From Bog-756 sp963725275 (GTDB lineage Bacteria; Actinomycetota; Acidimicrobiia; Acidimicrobiales; RAAP-2), in NCBI GenBank assembly GCA_963725275.1, contig CAVRXS010000006.1, positions 434,001-498,000 on the forward strand: a DNA stretch of 64,000 nucleotides. Direction: 5' to 3'. The notes under the pieces were generated by a model that searched no databases, had not been told where the DNA came from, and saw nothing but the letters and a program-made list of their open reading frames with translations. The position numbers and the translations under genes were made by a program. Within the stretch, counting starts at the first letter, position 1. Each line of letters opens with the position of its first letter. This document shows, piece by piece, positions 41,375 through 53,200 of this stretch.

Positions 41375-42766
41375 TCACCCCTCGGTCGAGACGAAGACGT
41401 TCTTCACATCGCTGTAGGCGGCGAGCGCCTCGAGGCCGAGCTCGCGACCGAACCCTGACTGCTTCATCCCACCGAAGCTGGTCTGCACGCGGACCGAGCT
41501 GTTGGAGTTGACCGAGAGATTCCCGGCCTGGACCGCGCGGGCCATTCGGAGCGATCGGGCGGAGTCGCGGGTCCAGATCGAACCGGACAGGCCGTACGGG
41601 GTGTCGTTGGCCAGCCGGACGGCTTCGTTCTCGTCGTCAAAGGGGATGACGGCCACGATCGGCCCGAAGATCTCCTCCCGGGCCATGCGCCAACTCGCCT
41701 CGGCCGGCGCGACAACGGTCGGCGGGAACCAGTAGCCGGGGCCGTCCGGAACCGTGCCGACCGTTCGGGCCGGCACCGTACTCCCGTCGGTCGCCCCCAT
41801 TCCGGCCTCGAGGAAGCTCCCCACGGTGCGCCGGTGGGCGGCGGTGATCAGGGGGCCCATACTGATGGTCGGATCGGTCGGGTCACCCACCCTCCACACA
41901 GCAACGGCACGGTCCAGGAGATCGAGGAACTCGTCGAGCACCGTCCGCTGGACGAGCACGCGGCTTCGTGCGCAGCAATCCTGGCCGGCATTGGAGAAGA
42001 CCCCGGCCGGGGTCTCCGCCGCGGCCCGCTCCAGGTCGGCGTCCGCAAACACGACCGAGGCCGACTTGCCCCCGAGCTCCAGCGTGACCCGTTTGATGGA
42101 ACCCGAGGCACGGGCCATGACCTGGCGTCCGACCTCGGTGGAGCCGGTGAAGGCGATCTTGGCGACGTCGGGGTGCTCGACGAGGTGCGTGCCGACGACC
42201 GACCCCTTGCCGGGTACCACCTGGAACACACCCTCGGGCAACCCGGCCTCGAGGGCGAGGTCGGCCAGGCGGAGGGCGGTGAGGGGGGTGGCCTCCGCCG
42301 GTTTGACCACAATTGCATTGCCGGTGGCGAGTGCCGGGCCCAGCTTCCACGAGGTGATCGCTATCGGGAAGTTCCAGGGGACGATGGCCCCGACCACGCC
42401 GAGCGGTTCGTGAAAGGTCATGTCCACCCCACCGGCCACCGGGACGGTGGCGCCGCGGTGCTTGTCCACCGCACCCGCGTAGAAGTGCAGTACCTCGGCG
42501 ACCATCCCGACCTCACCGCGACTCTCGCCGATCGGCTTGCCCACGTTGGCCGTCTCCATCTGGGCCAGCTCCTCCGCGTGGTCTTCGACCTGGGTGGCGA
42601 AGCGGCGCATCAGGCGGGCGCGGTCTGCAGGAGCGAGGGCCCGCCATGCCGGCCCGGCGCCCGTCGCTCGGGCGACGGCGAGATCGACCTCCTCGACCCC
42701 CATGAGCGGCACCTCGGCGATGACGCCTTCGGTGCTCGGGTTCACGATCGCCGCGACGTCACCCAT
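41375..42766 (-). CDS. Aldehyde dehydrogenase, gamma-glutamyl-aminobutyraldehyde dehydrogenase-like
   Basis: A 463-residue ALDH. Landmarks are VPWNFPIAITSWKLGPALA, FTGSTEVGRQVMARA, the general base in LELGGKSASVVF, catalytic Cys in FSNAGQDCCARSR and FGGMKQSGFGRELG. Located directly after a gamma-glutamyl hydrolase and near a glutamine-synthetase-like ligase, it most likely oxidises a gamma-glutamylated aminoaldehyde, as PuuC does. ATG 42766 gives MGDVAAIVNPSTE and overlaps the hydrolase stop by 8 nt; a longer start would extend further into that gene. Confidence 0.87.
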   Translation of the reverse strand: MGDVAAIVNPSTEGVIAEVPLMGVEEVDLAVARATGAGPAWRALAPADRARLMRRFATQVEDHAEELAQMETANVGKPIGESRGEVGMVAEVLHFYAGAVDKHRGATVPVAGGVDMTFHEPLGVVGAIVPWNFPIAITSWKLGPALATGNAIVVKPAEATPLTALRLADLALEAGLPEGVFQVVPGKGSVVGTHLVEHPDVAKIAFTGSTEVGRQVMARASGSIKRVTLELGGKSASVVFADADLERAAAETPAGVFSNAGQDCCARSRVLVQRTVLDEFLDLLDRAVAVWRVGDPTDPTISMGPLITAAHRRTVGSFLEAGMGATDGSTVPARTVGTVPDGPGYWFPPTVVAPAEASWRMAREEIFGPIVAVIPFDDENEAVRLANDTPYGLSGSIWTRDSARSLRMARAVQAGNLSVNSNSSVRVQTSFGGMKQSGFGRELGLEALAAYSDVKNVFVSTEG

Positions 42767-43589
42767 CGGGGTCCACGAGCTCTCCCTCATCGGCACAGCC
42801 GCTGCGCGTCCGCCTCAGTGCCGCGGCCGCGGCAACCAGACCGGTGAAGAGCCGGACGTCACTTGACTCCTCCGGGTGCCACTGCACGCCGACCGTGAAC
42901 GCGCGGTCGGGCATCTCCACCGCCTCGATCACACCGTCCGCGCCCCGGGCGGTCACGGCCAAGCCGTCACCGAGCCGACCGACCGCCTGGTGGTGACTGC
43001 ACAGGACCTCGGTCTGCGCGCCCATGAGACGCCGCACCGTGCTGCCCTCCTCGGTGGTGATGACCATCGGTCCGAAAGCGCCGGCCGCTGGCTGGTGTGC
43101 GGCGGAGCCCACTGCGTCGGGCAGGTGCTGGACGAGATCGCCACCCCGGAGCACGTTGAGCACCTGGATTCCACGGCAGATGGCGAGCACCGGCAGGTCC
43201 CGGTCGAGCGCGCCGGCCAGGAGCTGGAGCTCGAGCTCGTCGCGCTGGTCGTTCGTGCCGGCGTTGCGGGAGTCCGGGTTCTGGCCGTAGCGGCGGGCGG
43301 CAAGGTCTCCGCCGCCGATCACGACCAGGCCGTCGAGCGCGTCCAGCACCGGCCCGACCCCGGCCCCCACCAGCGCGGCGGTCGCGGCGTGCACATCGCC
43401 GTCGGTGGTGGTCTCGCGGCCATCGGCTGCACCGGGCGGCGGGAGCAGGAGCGGCCATCCGCCCGCAGCCACCACCATGTGCAGGTAGACGCCCGGGACC
43501 AGCGCGGCATCCCGATCCCAGGACCACCATCTCGTCCGCTGCCGGTAGGCGGACAGCCCGATGAGCGGTCGGGGGCCGGCGTCGGTCAT
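42759..43589 (-). CDS. Class I glutamine amidotransferase-like gamma-glutamyl hydrolase (peptidase C26, PuuD-like)
   Basis: A 276-residue hydrolase that would release glutamate from gamma-glutamyl-GABA or a related amide. It has IGLSAYRQ at the N-terminus, LDALDGLVVIGGGDL, nucleophile Cys in LAICRGIQVLNVL and the His-Glu dyad in VGVQWHPEE, the catalytic triad of the family. The gene precedes the ALDH with an 8-nt overlap and diverges from the SDR gene across 45 nt. Confidence 0.9.
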   Translation of the reverse strand: MTDAGPRPLIGLSAYRQRTRWWSWDRDAALVPGVYLHMVVAAGGWPLLLPPPGAADGRETTTDGDVHAATAALVGAGVGPVLDALDGLVVIGGGDLAARRYGQNPDSRNAGTNDQRDELELQLLAGALDRDLPVLAICRGIQVLNVLRGGDLVQHLPDAVGSAAHQPAAGAFGPMVITTEEGSTVRRLMGAQTEVLCSHHQAVGRLGDGLAVTARGADGVIEAVEMPDRAFTVGVQWHPEESSDVRLFTGLVAAAAALRRTRSGCADEGELVDPDG

Positions 43590-43634
43590 CGTGGCAGTAT
43601 CCCATCGGCGGACGCCGCTGCGAACGGAGGAACC

Positions 43635-44412
43635 ATGGGACGGCTCGACGGAAAGGTGGCGGTGATCACGGGAGCCGGCAGCGGCATCGGCCAGGTGGCA
43701 GCAGCGCTGTTCGCCGCGGAGGGAGCATCGGTGGTCGTCGCCGACGTCGCCGGCGAGCGGGCGGCGGCCACCGCAGCCGACATCGGGTCGGCCGGCGGAG
43801 CGCGCTGGGCGTCACCGTCGACGTGTCCGACGAGGATCAGGTGACCGAGATGGTGGCCGCGGCGGTCAGGACCTTCGGCGGGTTGCACGTCCTCTTCAAC
43901 AACGCGGGGATCTTTCCAGACGACGACGGCGGCATCCTCGACACCCCACCGGAGACCTGGGCCAAGGTGATGGAGGTCAACCTCAAGGGCGTCTGGCTCG
44001 GGTGCCGCGCCGCGGTGCCCGCGATGCTGGCATCGGGCGGAGGGTCCATCGTGAACGTGGCGTCGTTCGTCGCCCTGATGGGCGCGGCCACCGCGCAGAT
44101 CGCGTACACGGCCTCCAAGGGCGGCGTACTGGCCATGACCCGCGAACTGGCCGTCGAGTACGCGCGCGCCGGGGGATCCGGGCCAACTCGATCTGCCCCG
44201 GACCCATCGAGACACCACTGTTGACGGAGCTGCTCGCCGACCCGGCGAGACGGGAGCGCCGGCTCGTGCACATCCCGATCGGCCGGTTCGGTCGCCCAGA
44301 GGAGATCGCGATGGCCGCGCTGTTCCTGGCCTCCGACGAGGCGTCGTTCGTGACCGGCTCCGCGCTGGTGGTCGACGGGGGGATCACCGCGGCATACGTC
44401 ACGCCGGAGTGA
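43635..44412 (+). CDS. Short-chain dehydrogenase/reductase (two one-base frameshifts)
   Basis: An SDR split over three frames. Segment 1 starts at ATG 43635 (CGGAGG upstream) with VAVITGAGSGIGQVAA; segment 2 has VTEMVAAAVRTFGGLHVLFNNAG and NVASFVALMGAA then YTASKGGVLAMT (Tyr, Lys); segment 3 has RANSICPGPIETP and ends VDGGITAAYVTPE. The breaks lie near 43803 and in a G5 run at 44171-44175; one base added at each gives about 259 uninterrupted residues with all catalytic motifs. I treat the breaks as consensus errors. It may oxidise an amino-alcohol or reduce an aldehyde in the neighbouring pathway. Confidence 0.82.
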
Positions 44413-44512
44413 GCGGGCCCGGGACATGACCCGGTCCGGAGGGGCGGCATCCAGGGACCCGGGCGGTGCTCGAGTGCTGGACGGGCGAGTCGACTTGGAG
44501 CAGAGTGCTGGC

Positions 44513-45880
44513 ATGCTGACCCTCGAGACGCTCCCCCACCAGATCCAGTCGGGGGACGTGCACACCGTGGTGGTGGCGTTTCCCGACCTCCAGGGGCGGC
44601 CGGTGGGCAAGCGGGTCACGGGGGGCTTCTTCCTCGATCGGGTCCTGCATCACGGCATCGAGGTCTGCGACTACCTGCTCGCCTGCGATGTCGACATGGA
44701 TCCCCTGCCCGGTTACCAGTTCGCCAACTGGGAGACCGGGTACGGCGATCTCCACGCCGTCATCGATCCGCAGACTGTCCGGCCTCTCCCCTGGTTACCG
44801 GGCAGCGTGCTGGTCCTCTGCGATCTGTTCACCCTCTCGGGCGAGCCGGTCGAGGTCTCCCCCCGCAGGATCCTCAGACGCCAGCTCGAACGGGCAGCCG
44901 AGCGGGGCTACGAGGTCAAGTGCGCCACCGAGCTCGAGTTCTATCTCTTCCTCGACTCCTTCAGCGAGGCCGCCGACAAGCGGTGGTACGGGTTGTCACC
45001 CCACACGGCGACCGTCGAGGACTACCAGCTGCTCCAGACCTCCCGCGAGGAGTACATCATCGGCCGGATCCGCAACGAGATGGTCGAGGCGGGCATTCCG
45101 ATCGAATTCTCGAAGGGTGAGGCCGGGACTGGTCAGCACGAGATCAACATCACCTACGGCGAGGGCCTCGAAGTGGCCGACCGGCACCTGGTCTTCAAGA
45201 CCGGGGTGAAGGAGATCGCCGCCGAATACGGCCGCGCCGCCACGTTCATGGCGAAGTGGTCGATGGACACGGCCGGGTCGTCCTGTCACCTCCACACGAG
45301 CCTCTGGGACGCCAGCAGCGACGCACCGCTCATGGCACCGGCTGACGGCGAGGACGCCCCGTCGGGCTTCTCCCGGCTCGGGGCCCATTGGGCCGCCGGC
45401 CAGATCCGCACCGCTGGAGAGCTGGCCTGGTGCTTCGCCCCCTATGTCAATTCCTACCGGCGCTTCGTGCCGGACTCCTGGGCACCGACCGCTGTCGTGT
45501 GGGGTGAGGACAATCGGACCTGCGGCTTCCGGGCCGTCGGCCGCGGCGAGGGTCGGCGTCTCGAGAACCGGATCCCGGGGGCGGACGTGAACCCGTACAT
45601 CGCCCTGGCCGCAGCCATCGCCGGCGGTCTCTGGGGTCTCGACCACGCTCTCGAGCTCGAGCCGGCCTTCACCGGGAACGCCTACCGGACGCCGGATGTG
45701 CCGCGGATCCCCTCCACCCTCGTCGCTGCCATCGCAACCCTGGAAGCGAGCGACGTGGCCGCCGAGGCCTTCGGGCCCGAGGTCCACCAGCACCTGGTCA
45801 ACACCGCCAACCAGGAGTGGGCCAAGGCCAACGCGGTCGTGACCGACTGGGAGCTCGCCCGCAACTTCGAGCGGATCTGA
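44513..45880 (+). CDS. Glutamine-synthetase-family gamma-glutamyl-amine ligase (PuuA/GlnA3-like)
   Basis: A 455-residue type III GS-family protein. Motifs: ATELEFYLF (metal-binding Glu), GEAGTGQHEINI, SSCHLHTSLW (His of HXH), NSYRRFVPDSWAPT and RLENRIPGADVNPY. The GTGQHEIN and DPLPGYQFANWETGYGD regions depart from housekeeping GlnA (GPGQWE, DMxxxP), as in PuuA and actinobacterial GlnA3/GlnA4, which join glutamate to putrescine, polyamines or ethanolamine. Together with the hydrolase and ALDHs this implies a gamma-glutamylated amine route. ATG 44513 was chosen; the frame is open to 44426. Confidence 0.9.
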   Translation: MLTLETLPHQIQSGDVHTVVVAFPDLQGRPVGKRVTGGFFLDRVLHHGIEVCDYLLACDVDMDPLPGYQFANWETGYGDLHAVIDPQTVRPLPWLPGSVLVLCDLFTLSGEPVEVSPRRILRRQLERAAERGYEVKCATELEFYLFLDSFSEAADKRWYGLSPHTATVEDYQLLQTSREEYIIGRIRNEMVEAGIPIEFSKGEAGTGQHEINITYGEGLEVADRHLVFKTGVKEIAAEYGRAATFMAKWSMDTAGSSCHLHTSLWDASSDAPLMAPADGEDAPSGFSRLGAHWAAGQIRTAGELAWCFAPYVNSYRRFVPDSWAPTAVVWGEDNRTCGFRAVGRGEGRRLENRIPGADVNPYIALAAAIAGGLWGLDHALELEPAFTGNAYRTPDVPRIPSTLVAAIATLEASDVAAEAFGPEVHQHLVNTANQEWAKANAVVTDWELARNFERI

Positions 45881-45916
45881 GCCGGCGCGCCACGGTCGCG
45901 GCCGACCGCACCATCC

Positions 45917-45945
45917 TTGACGGGCCGGAGCGCCCCTGGCACCAT
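45917..45945 (+). promoter_or_regulatory. Candidate promoter of the leuA leader
   Basis: TTGACG (45917-45922) and CACCAT (45940-45945) are spaced 17 nt. Transcription would begin near 45952, right at the GTG of the leader peptide, so the leader could be translated as a leaderless ORF. The -10 matches the consensus only partly. Confidence 0.45.
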
Positions 45946-45951
45946 GGAACA

Positions 45952-47911
<1,960 letters not shown>

Positions 47912-48027
47912 TCCCGTCCCCACGGTTGGGCGCCTGTGGGGCGTGGCCGGCCGTCGGCCGGGGGCGGGGCTGGCCTTCGGCGCCGGCCGTAGCCGGACTT
48001 CAAGCCTCGTTTTCGCGAACGTCGTCT

Positions 48028-48077
48028 ATGTCATATACATATGGTTCCGTATGCATAGGGCGTAGACCAAATTTGGA
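48028..48077. promoter_or_regulatory. AT-rich palindromic region before the TetR gene
   Basis: A conspicuous low-GC patch in a 70% GC window. It has an imperfect inverted repeat CTATGTCATA ... TATGCATAG (48028-48037 and 48051-48059) and a perfect palindrome CCAAATTTGG (48068-48077). These are plausible operators for autoregulation by the TetR protein encoded 36 nt downstream. Confidence 0.5.
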
Positions 48078-48112
48078 AATTAACGACCGGAGAAAGCAGA
48101 GGGAACGGTCCC

Positions 48113-48715
48113 ATGACTCGACAGCTGCTGATCGATCGCGACGCGGTCATCACCACGGCAATGTGGATCGCCGACGAGGAGGGCCTGGCCGCCGTCACCA
48201 TGCAGCGGGTGGCCAACGGCCTCGGGGTGACCCCGATGGCCCTCTACCGCCACGTCTCGAACAAGAAGGACCTGCTGGACGGCATGGTCCGCCTGCTCCT
48301 GCATGACATCGCGGACCCTCCCGAGCGGATGGCATGGCGTGAGCGCCTCCGATGGCTGGCCGAGGCGATCCGGGCGAGCGCACTCGAGCATCCGGCTGTC
48401 TTCGCCGTCCTCACCCAGCAGCGCGAGATGCGTGAAGGGGTGCACGTCCGGCTCGCGGTGGTCGACGCGTTGCGGGAAGCCGGGGTGCCGGAGGACGAGC
48501 TGGTCCGCACCGAACGGGTGATCAGCACGGTGCTCCTGGGGTTCTGCGCCAGCGACGCAGGAGGGCGATTCCGCGACCTGCCGCGGCGCGAGGTCGACGG
48601 GGACTTCGCCGCATCGCTGCGGATGATCGAGCACTACGTGGATCTCGTCCGCGGCGACCCGCCGGGGGCGCCGGGGGCGCCGGGGGCGCCGGAGCCTGAC
48701 CTCAGAAACGGTTGA
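48113..48715 (+). CDS. TetR-family transcriptional regulator
   Basis: A 200-residue repressor-type protein. The N-terminal helix-turn-helix is clear: AVITTAMWIADEEGLAAVTM then RVANGLGVTPMALYRHVSNK, followed by a ligand-binding domain with LLGFCASDAGGRFRDL. The C-terminus has a Gly-Ala-Pro repeat from a 9-bp tandem DNA repeat (three GGGGGCGCC-type units, 48662-48690). It is convergent with the sugar-kinase gene and overlaps it by 14 nt. The ligand is unknown; it may control the kinase/ileS side or only itself. Confidence 0.88.
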   Translation: MTRQLLIDRDAVITTAMWIADEEGLAAVTMQRVANGLGVTPMALYRHVSNKKDLLDGMVRLLLHDIADPPERMAWRERLRWLAEAIRASALEHPAVFAVLTQQREMREGVHVRLAVVDALREAGVPEDELVRTERVISTVLLGFCASDAGGRFRDLPRREVDGDFAASLRMIEHYVDLVRGDPPGAPGAPGAPEPDLRNG

Positions 48716-50264
48716 GGCGCTTGAAGATGCCCTTGGTCTGCTTGTACATCGTCACGAACTCCTCGAAGAGGAGGTCGTACTCGGGAGCGTTGGCCGGGTC
48801 GGGACAGTAGACGCGCCGCACCTCGACCATCGAGGGGATCTCGTCGAGCGTGATCCGTTCGAGCGCCAGCAGGGTGAGCAGAGCCGCACCGCGGACGTTG
48901 GCGAGTACCGGGGCCTCGATCTGTCGAATCTCGCGACCGAGGACGTCGGCATGGATCTGGGACCATTGATCCGAGTTCGCCCCACCCCCGATGAAGGCCA
49001 GGGAGTCGAGCCGGCGGCCGGCGAACTTCTCGACCGCCTCGAGCAACCACCGGGAGTTGTATGCCACACCCTCGAAGACGGCTCGCACCATCTGGGCACG
49101 TGTGGTGGAGAGCGACAGGTTGTGGAATCCGGCACGGACCGTGTGATCGTCGACCGGAGAGCGCTCACCGTTCAGCCAGGGCGTGAAGAGCACCCTGCCG
49201 CTGCCGGGGGCCACGCCGTCGACCATCGCGTCCATCTCTCCCACGTCCTCTGCGAACCCGAGCGTGTCCTGCAGGAAGGTGAGGCAGGCGCCAGCCGTCT
49301 CGTGCTCGTCGGCGATCAGGTACCGCCCGGCCAGGGCGGCGGGGATGGAGGCGACGTTGCTGGTCGGCGCGGTCTTCTTGAACGGGACGTGTCCGGAGAT
49401 CCACGAGGACGTCCCGATATAGAGGTGCGCCCCGAAGTCGGCCACCGCCCCCGACCCGAACACGGCCGAATGCACATCACCCGAACCGTTGGCCACCGGC
49501 AACCCGGCCGGTATGCCGAGGTCTGCTGCCGCGGGCTCGGTCACCGTGCCGACGATGGTGCCGGGCGGCACCAGGTCGGGCAGCTTGGCCCTCTCGAGCC
49601 CGGTCCACTCGAGCAGTCTGTGGTCGTAGGAGACCTGGTCGATCACCCGGTTGTCGGTCACCCAGTGGGCGGCGATCGAGTCGAACGAGGCGCAGGTCCG
49701 TCCCGTCAGGCGGAGGGTGAGGTAGTCGACCGGTTCGAGGAAGGTGGCCGTGCGGCGGTAGATGTCGGGGAAGGCGTCCCGGAGGAACAGGATGTGCGCC
49801 ACCGGGTCCTTGCCCGAGAGACCCGGTGCGCCACCGGTCACCTGGACCCACCGCAGCAGTTTCCGGGGGTCGTAACCGAGCACGTTGACGGTTCCTCCGG
49901 CCACCCGACGGATGGCCGCGTTGCCCCGAGAGTCCATCCAGAGCAACGCCCGCATCAAGGCGGTGCCATCGTCGCCCACCGCGACCGTCCCGGACCACTG
50001 GGCCGTGCAGCCCATTCCGATCAGGGCGCCCGGATCGATCCCCGGTCCGGCCATCACACGACGGGTGGCGGTACAGATCGCGGTCCACCATTCGTCGGGA
50101 TCCTGCTCCGCTCCTCCCCCGTCCAGCAGATGCAGGGTGACCGGCTCGCTAGCGTGCGCCACGATTCGCCCCGAGGCGGTCACCACGGCGACCTTCGGTC
50201 CCCCGGTCCCGAGGTCGACCGCGAGCACGCAGGGCTCGCCCTTCGCGCCCGTCTGCCAGGTCAC
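48702..50264 (-). CDS. FGGY-family carbohydrate kinase (xylulokinase-like)
   Basis: A 520-residue sugar kinase with two actin-like domains. LAVDLGTGGPKVAVV is the phosphate-1 motif, GMGCTAQWSGTVAVG and LLWMDSRG follow, and the C-terminal domain has IGGGANSDQWSQIHADVLG with the adenosine motif. The catalytic Asp is in ANGSGDVHSAVFGSG. It resembles xylulokinases, but the sugar cannot be fixed. GTG 50264 overlaps the ileS stop as GTGA, an unusual pairing of a catabolic kinase with an aminoacyl-tRNA synthetase. Confidence 0.88.
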   Translation of the reverse strand: MTWQTGAKGEPCVLAVDLGTGGPKVAVVTASGRIVAHASEPVTLHLLDGGGAEQDPDEWWTAICTATRRVMAGPGIDPGALIGMGCTAQWSGTVAVGDDGTALMRALLWMDSRGNAAIRRVAGGTVNVLGYDPRKLLRWVQVTGGAPGLSGKDPVAHILFLRDAFPDIYRRTATFLEPVDYLTLRLTGRTCASFDSIAAHWVTDNRVIDQVSYDHRLLEWTGLERAKLPDLVPPGTIVGTVTEPAAADLGIPAGLPVANGSGDVHSAVFGSGAVADFGAHLYIGTSSWISGHVPFKKTAPTSNVASIPAALAGRYLIADEHETAGACLTFLQDTLGFAEDVGEMDAMVDGVAPGSGRVLFTPWLNGERSPVDDHTVRAGFHNLSLSTTRAQMVRAVFEGVAYNSRWLLEAVEKFAGRRLDSLAFIGGGANSDQWSQIHADVLGREIRQIEAPVLANVRGAALLTLLALERITLDEIPSMVEVRRVYCPDPANAPEYDLLFEEFVTMYKQTKGIFKRLNRF

Positions 50265-53200
50265 GCCTTGACCACCCACGCCGTGACCTGGCGCACCCTC
50301 TCGCCGTCGTCGATCTCCAGGGTGGTTCCGGGCCCTCCTGCGTCCCGGGGCTCGGTCGAGACCGACCGGGCGAGCACCTCGCGGGCGATGGCGTCGAACT
50401 GCGGCGCCAGGTCGTCGAGCCCGACGACGGTGAGGTGAATCCAGTCGGACACCTCGAGGCCGCTCGACTTGCGCAGGTCCTGGATGTTGCGGATGACCTC
50501 GCGTGCCAGGCCGCGGCGACGCAGGTCGTCATCGAGGGCGAGGTCGAGGGCGACCACCTCGGCCCCGTCCCGCGAGACGGCGAACCCGGGCTGCGCGCGG
50601 ACCCGGAGCTCGACCTCCTCGGCACCGAGCTCGACCGGGCCGTCCTCCAATGCGACCACGACCGGCCGGCCCTCGGCCAGGTCCGCTGCCGCAACCGCGC
50701 CGTCGACGGTGGCCATGGCGGCCCGCAGTGCCTGGACACGCTTGCCGATCCGCGGGCCGAGCAGCTTGAAATTGGGGAGCAGTTCGTAGGCGAGGACGTC
50801 GCCGAGCTCGTCGGTGACCTCCACGAGGTCGACGTTGAGCTCGTCCTCCACGACACCTGCCGGCGGGGCGGGGCTGCCCGGCGGCAGGTAGACGAGGGCA
50901 CGGGCGAGCGGCTGGCGGACCTTGATGCCGGCCTCGGATCGGGCGGCACGGCCGAGGGAGGAGAGACGCCGGGCGAGCGCCATCCCGGCTTCGAGCGACG
51001 GGTCGGCGGCGGAGGCGTCGACCGCGGGCCAGTCGGCGAGGTGGACAGAGTCGTCTTCGTCCGCGCCGGTCAGATCCCGCCACATGCGGTCGGCCAGGAA
51101 GGGACAGAGCGGCGCGAGGAGCAGGGCCGTCGTGACGAGGACCTCATGGAGGGTGGCCTGCGCGCTGAGCGAGTCCACCGGGTCGGCACCCGGGTCGGTT
51201 CGCCAGAACCGGCGTCGGCTGCGACGGACGAACCAGTTGGAGACGTCGTCGACGAGCTCGGCCAGGGCCGTGGCCGCGGGGAACGGATCGTATCCGTCGA
51301 GCGACTCGGTGACCCGCGAAACGGTGGCGTGCAGCCGTGACCGCATCCACCGGTCGAGCACCGGTCGGTCGGGCGGCGCGGGGACGGCCGGATCGCTCGG
51401 GACGAACTCGTTGAGCGACGCGTAGGTCGTGAAGAACGACCACGTGTTCCAGAGCGTGAGCAGGGTGTCGCGCATCGAGGCATCGATGACGTCGAAGCTG
51501 ACCCTGGTCGGGGTCCAGGGTGACCCCTGCGAGAACATCCACCACCGGAGCGGGTCGGCACCCCGTGTGGAGAGGATCTCCCACGGATCGATGACGTTGC
51601 CGATGCTCTTGGACATCTTTCGACCGTCGGCGTCGACGATGTGACCGAGACAGAGGACGTTGCGGTACGGGGTCGAGCCCCGCACCAGCGTGTTGACTGC
51701 CAGCAGCGAGTAGAACCAGCCGCGGGTCTGGTCGATGGCCTCGCAGATGAAGTCGGCCGGATAGACCAACCGGTCGGCGGAACCCTCGACCACCGGGTAA
51801 CCCCACTGGGCGGTGGGCATCGATCCCGAGTCGAACCATGCGTCGATGACCGGGAGGACCCTGCGCATGACCGGCTGCCCGTCTTCTCCTGGTTCACCGC
51901 CGGCGTCGGCACCCACCGGAGGGCAGTCGGGGCAGGGGAGGACCACCTCGTCGATGTCCGGGCGGTGCGGGTCGACGCCCGAGAGGTCGGTGCCCGCCAG
52001 CGCGGAGAGCTCTGCGAGCGAGCCGACGCACCGCACGTGCCCGTCGTCACACCGCCAGATCGGCAGGGGGGTGCCCCAGAACCGGTCGCGGGAGAGTGCC
52101 CAGTCGACGTTGTTGGCGAGCCACTCCCCCATCCGCCCGTCCCGGATGTGCTCGGGGTGCCACCCGATGGTCCGGTTCTCGGCGACCAGGTCCGCCTTGC
52201 GGTCCGATGTCCGGACGTACCAGCTCGGCTTCCCCCAGTAGATGAGGGCGGTGTCGCACCGCCAGCAGTGCGGGTAGGGATGGACGTAGGGCTCGCGCCG
52301 CACCAGCAGGCCCGCTTCGGCCAGCCGGTCGTCGACCGCACCGTTGGTCTCGCGGACCGGCTGGCCCTCGAGCCAGGCCACCGCGTCCGTGAAGCGCCCG
52401 TCGGGACCGACCGGGTTGAGGGTGGGGAGTCCACCGGTCCGCCCGACCTCGCGGTCGATCTCGCCGAAGGCCGGGGCGAGGTGGACGATGCCGGTCCCCT
52501 CGTCGGCGTCGACGAACTCGCCGCCGAGCACTCGCCATCCGCGACGCCCGGCGTCGGCCTGCCCGGGCTCCAGGTCGGCGAAGGGCCGGTCGTAGGTCAA
52601 CCCGACCAGTGCCGATCCCGGGACCACCGCGTCGATCCGGGCGGACTCGCCGAGGACCGCGTCGACCCGATCCGCTGCGACGATCGCGTCGCCGACGACT
52701 GCATAGGAGAGCTCCGGCCCGACCGCGGCGCCGGTGTTGGAGAGCAGCGTCCAGGGGGTGGTGGTCCAGGCCACGAGCGACAGTCCGGAGAGCGAGTCGC
52801 GCCCGAGGGTCCGGCGGAGGGACGCTGCGGTGTCCCCTTCGTCCCGCAGCGGGAGCCGCACGTAGGCCGACTCGTCCTCGACGTCGCGGTAGACATCGGG
52901 CTGGCCGAGCTCGTGGCTGCTCAGCGCGGTGCCGCAACGCGGGCAGTACGGGACCACCTTGATGTCCTCGTAGAGGAGTCCCTGGTCGAAGAGGCTCTTC
53001 AAGTTGGTCCAGACCGACTCGACGTACTCGGGCGAGAAGGTCCAGTAGGCGTCGTCGAAGTCGATCCAGTACCCGATCCGCTCGGTCAGGGTCTGCCACT
53101 CGTCGACGTAATTGCGGACCGATTCGCGGCACAGGCGGGTGAACTCGCCGATGCCGACCCGTTCCTCGATCTGCCGCTTCGCGGTGATCCCGAGCTGCTT

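Noticed and set aside
48660..48692. CRISPR-like or regulatory repeat
   Set aside because: Three adjacent 9-bp GC-rich units inside the TetR coding region, without spacers; they encode a Gly-Ala-Pro run.
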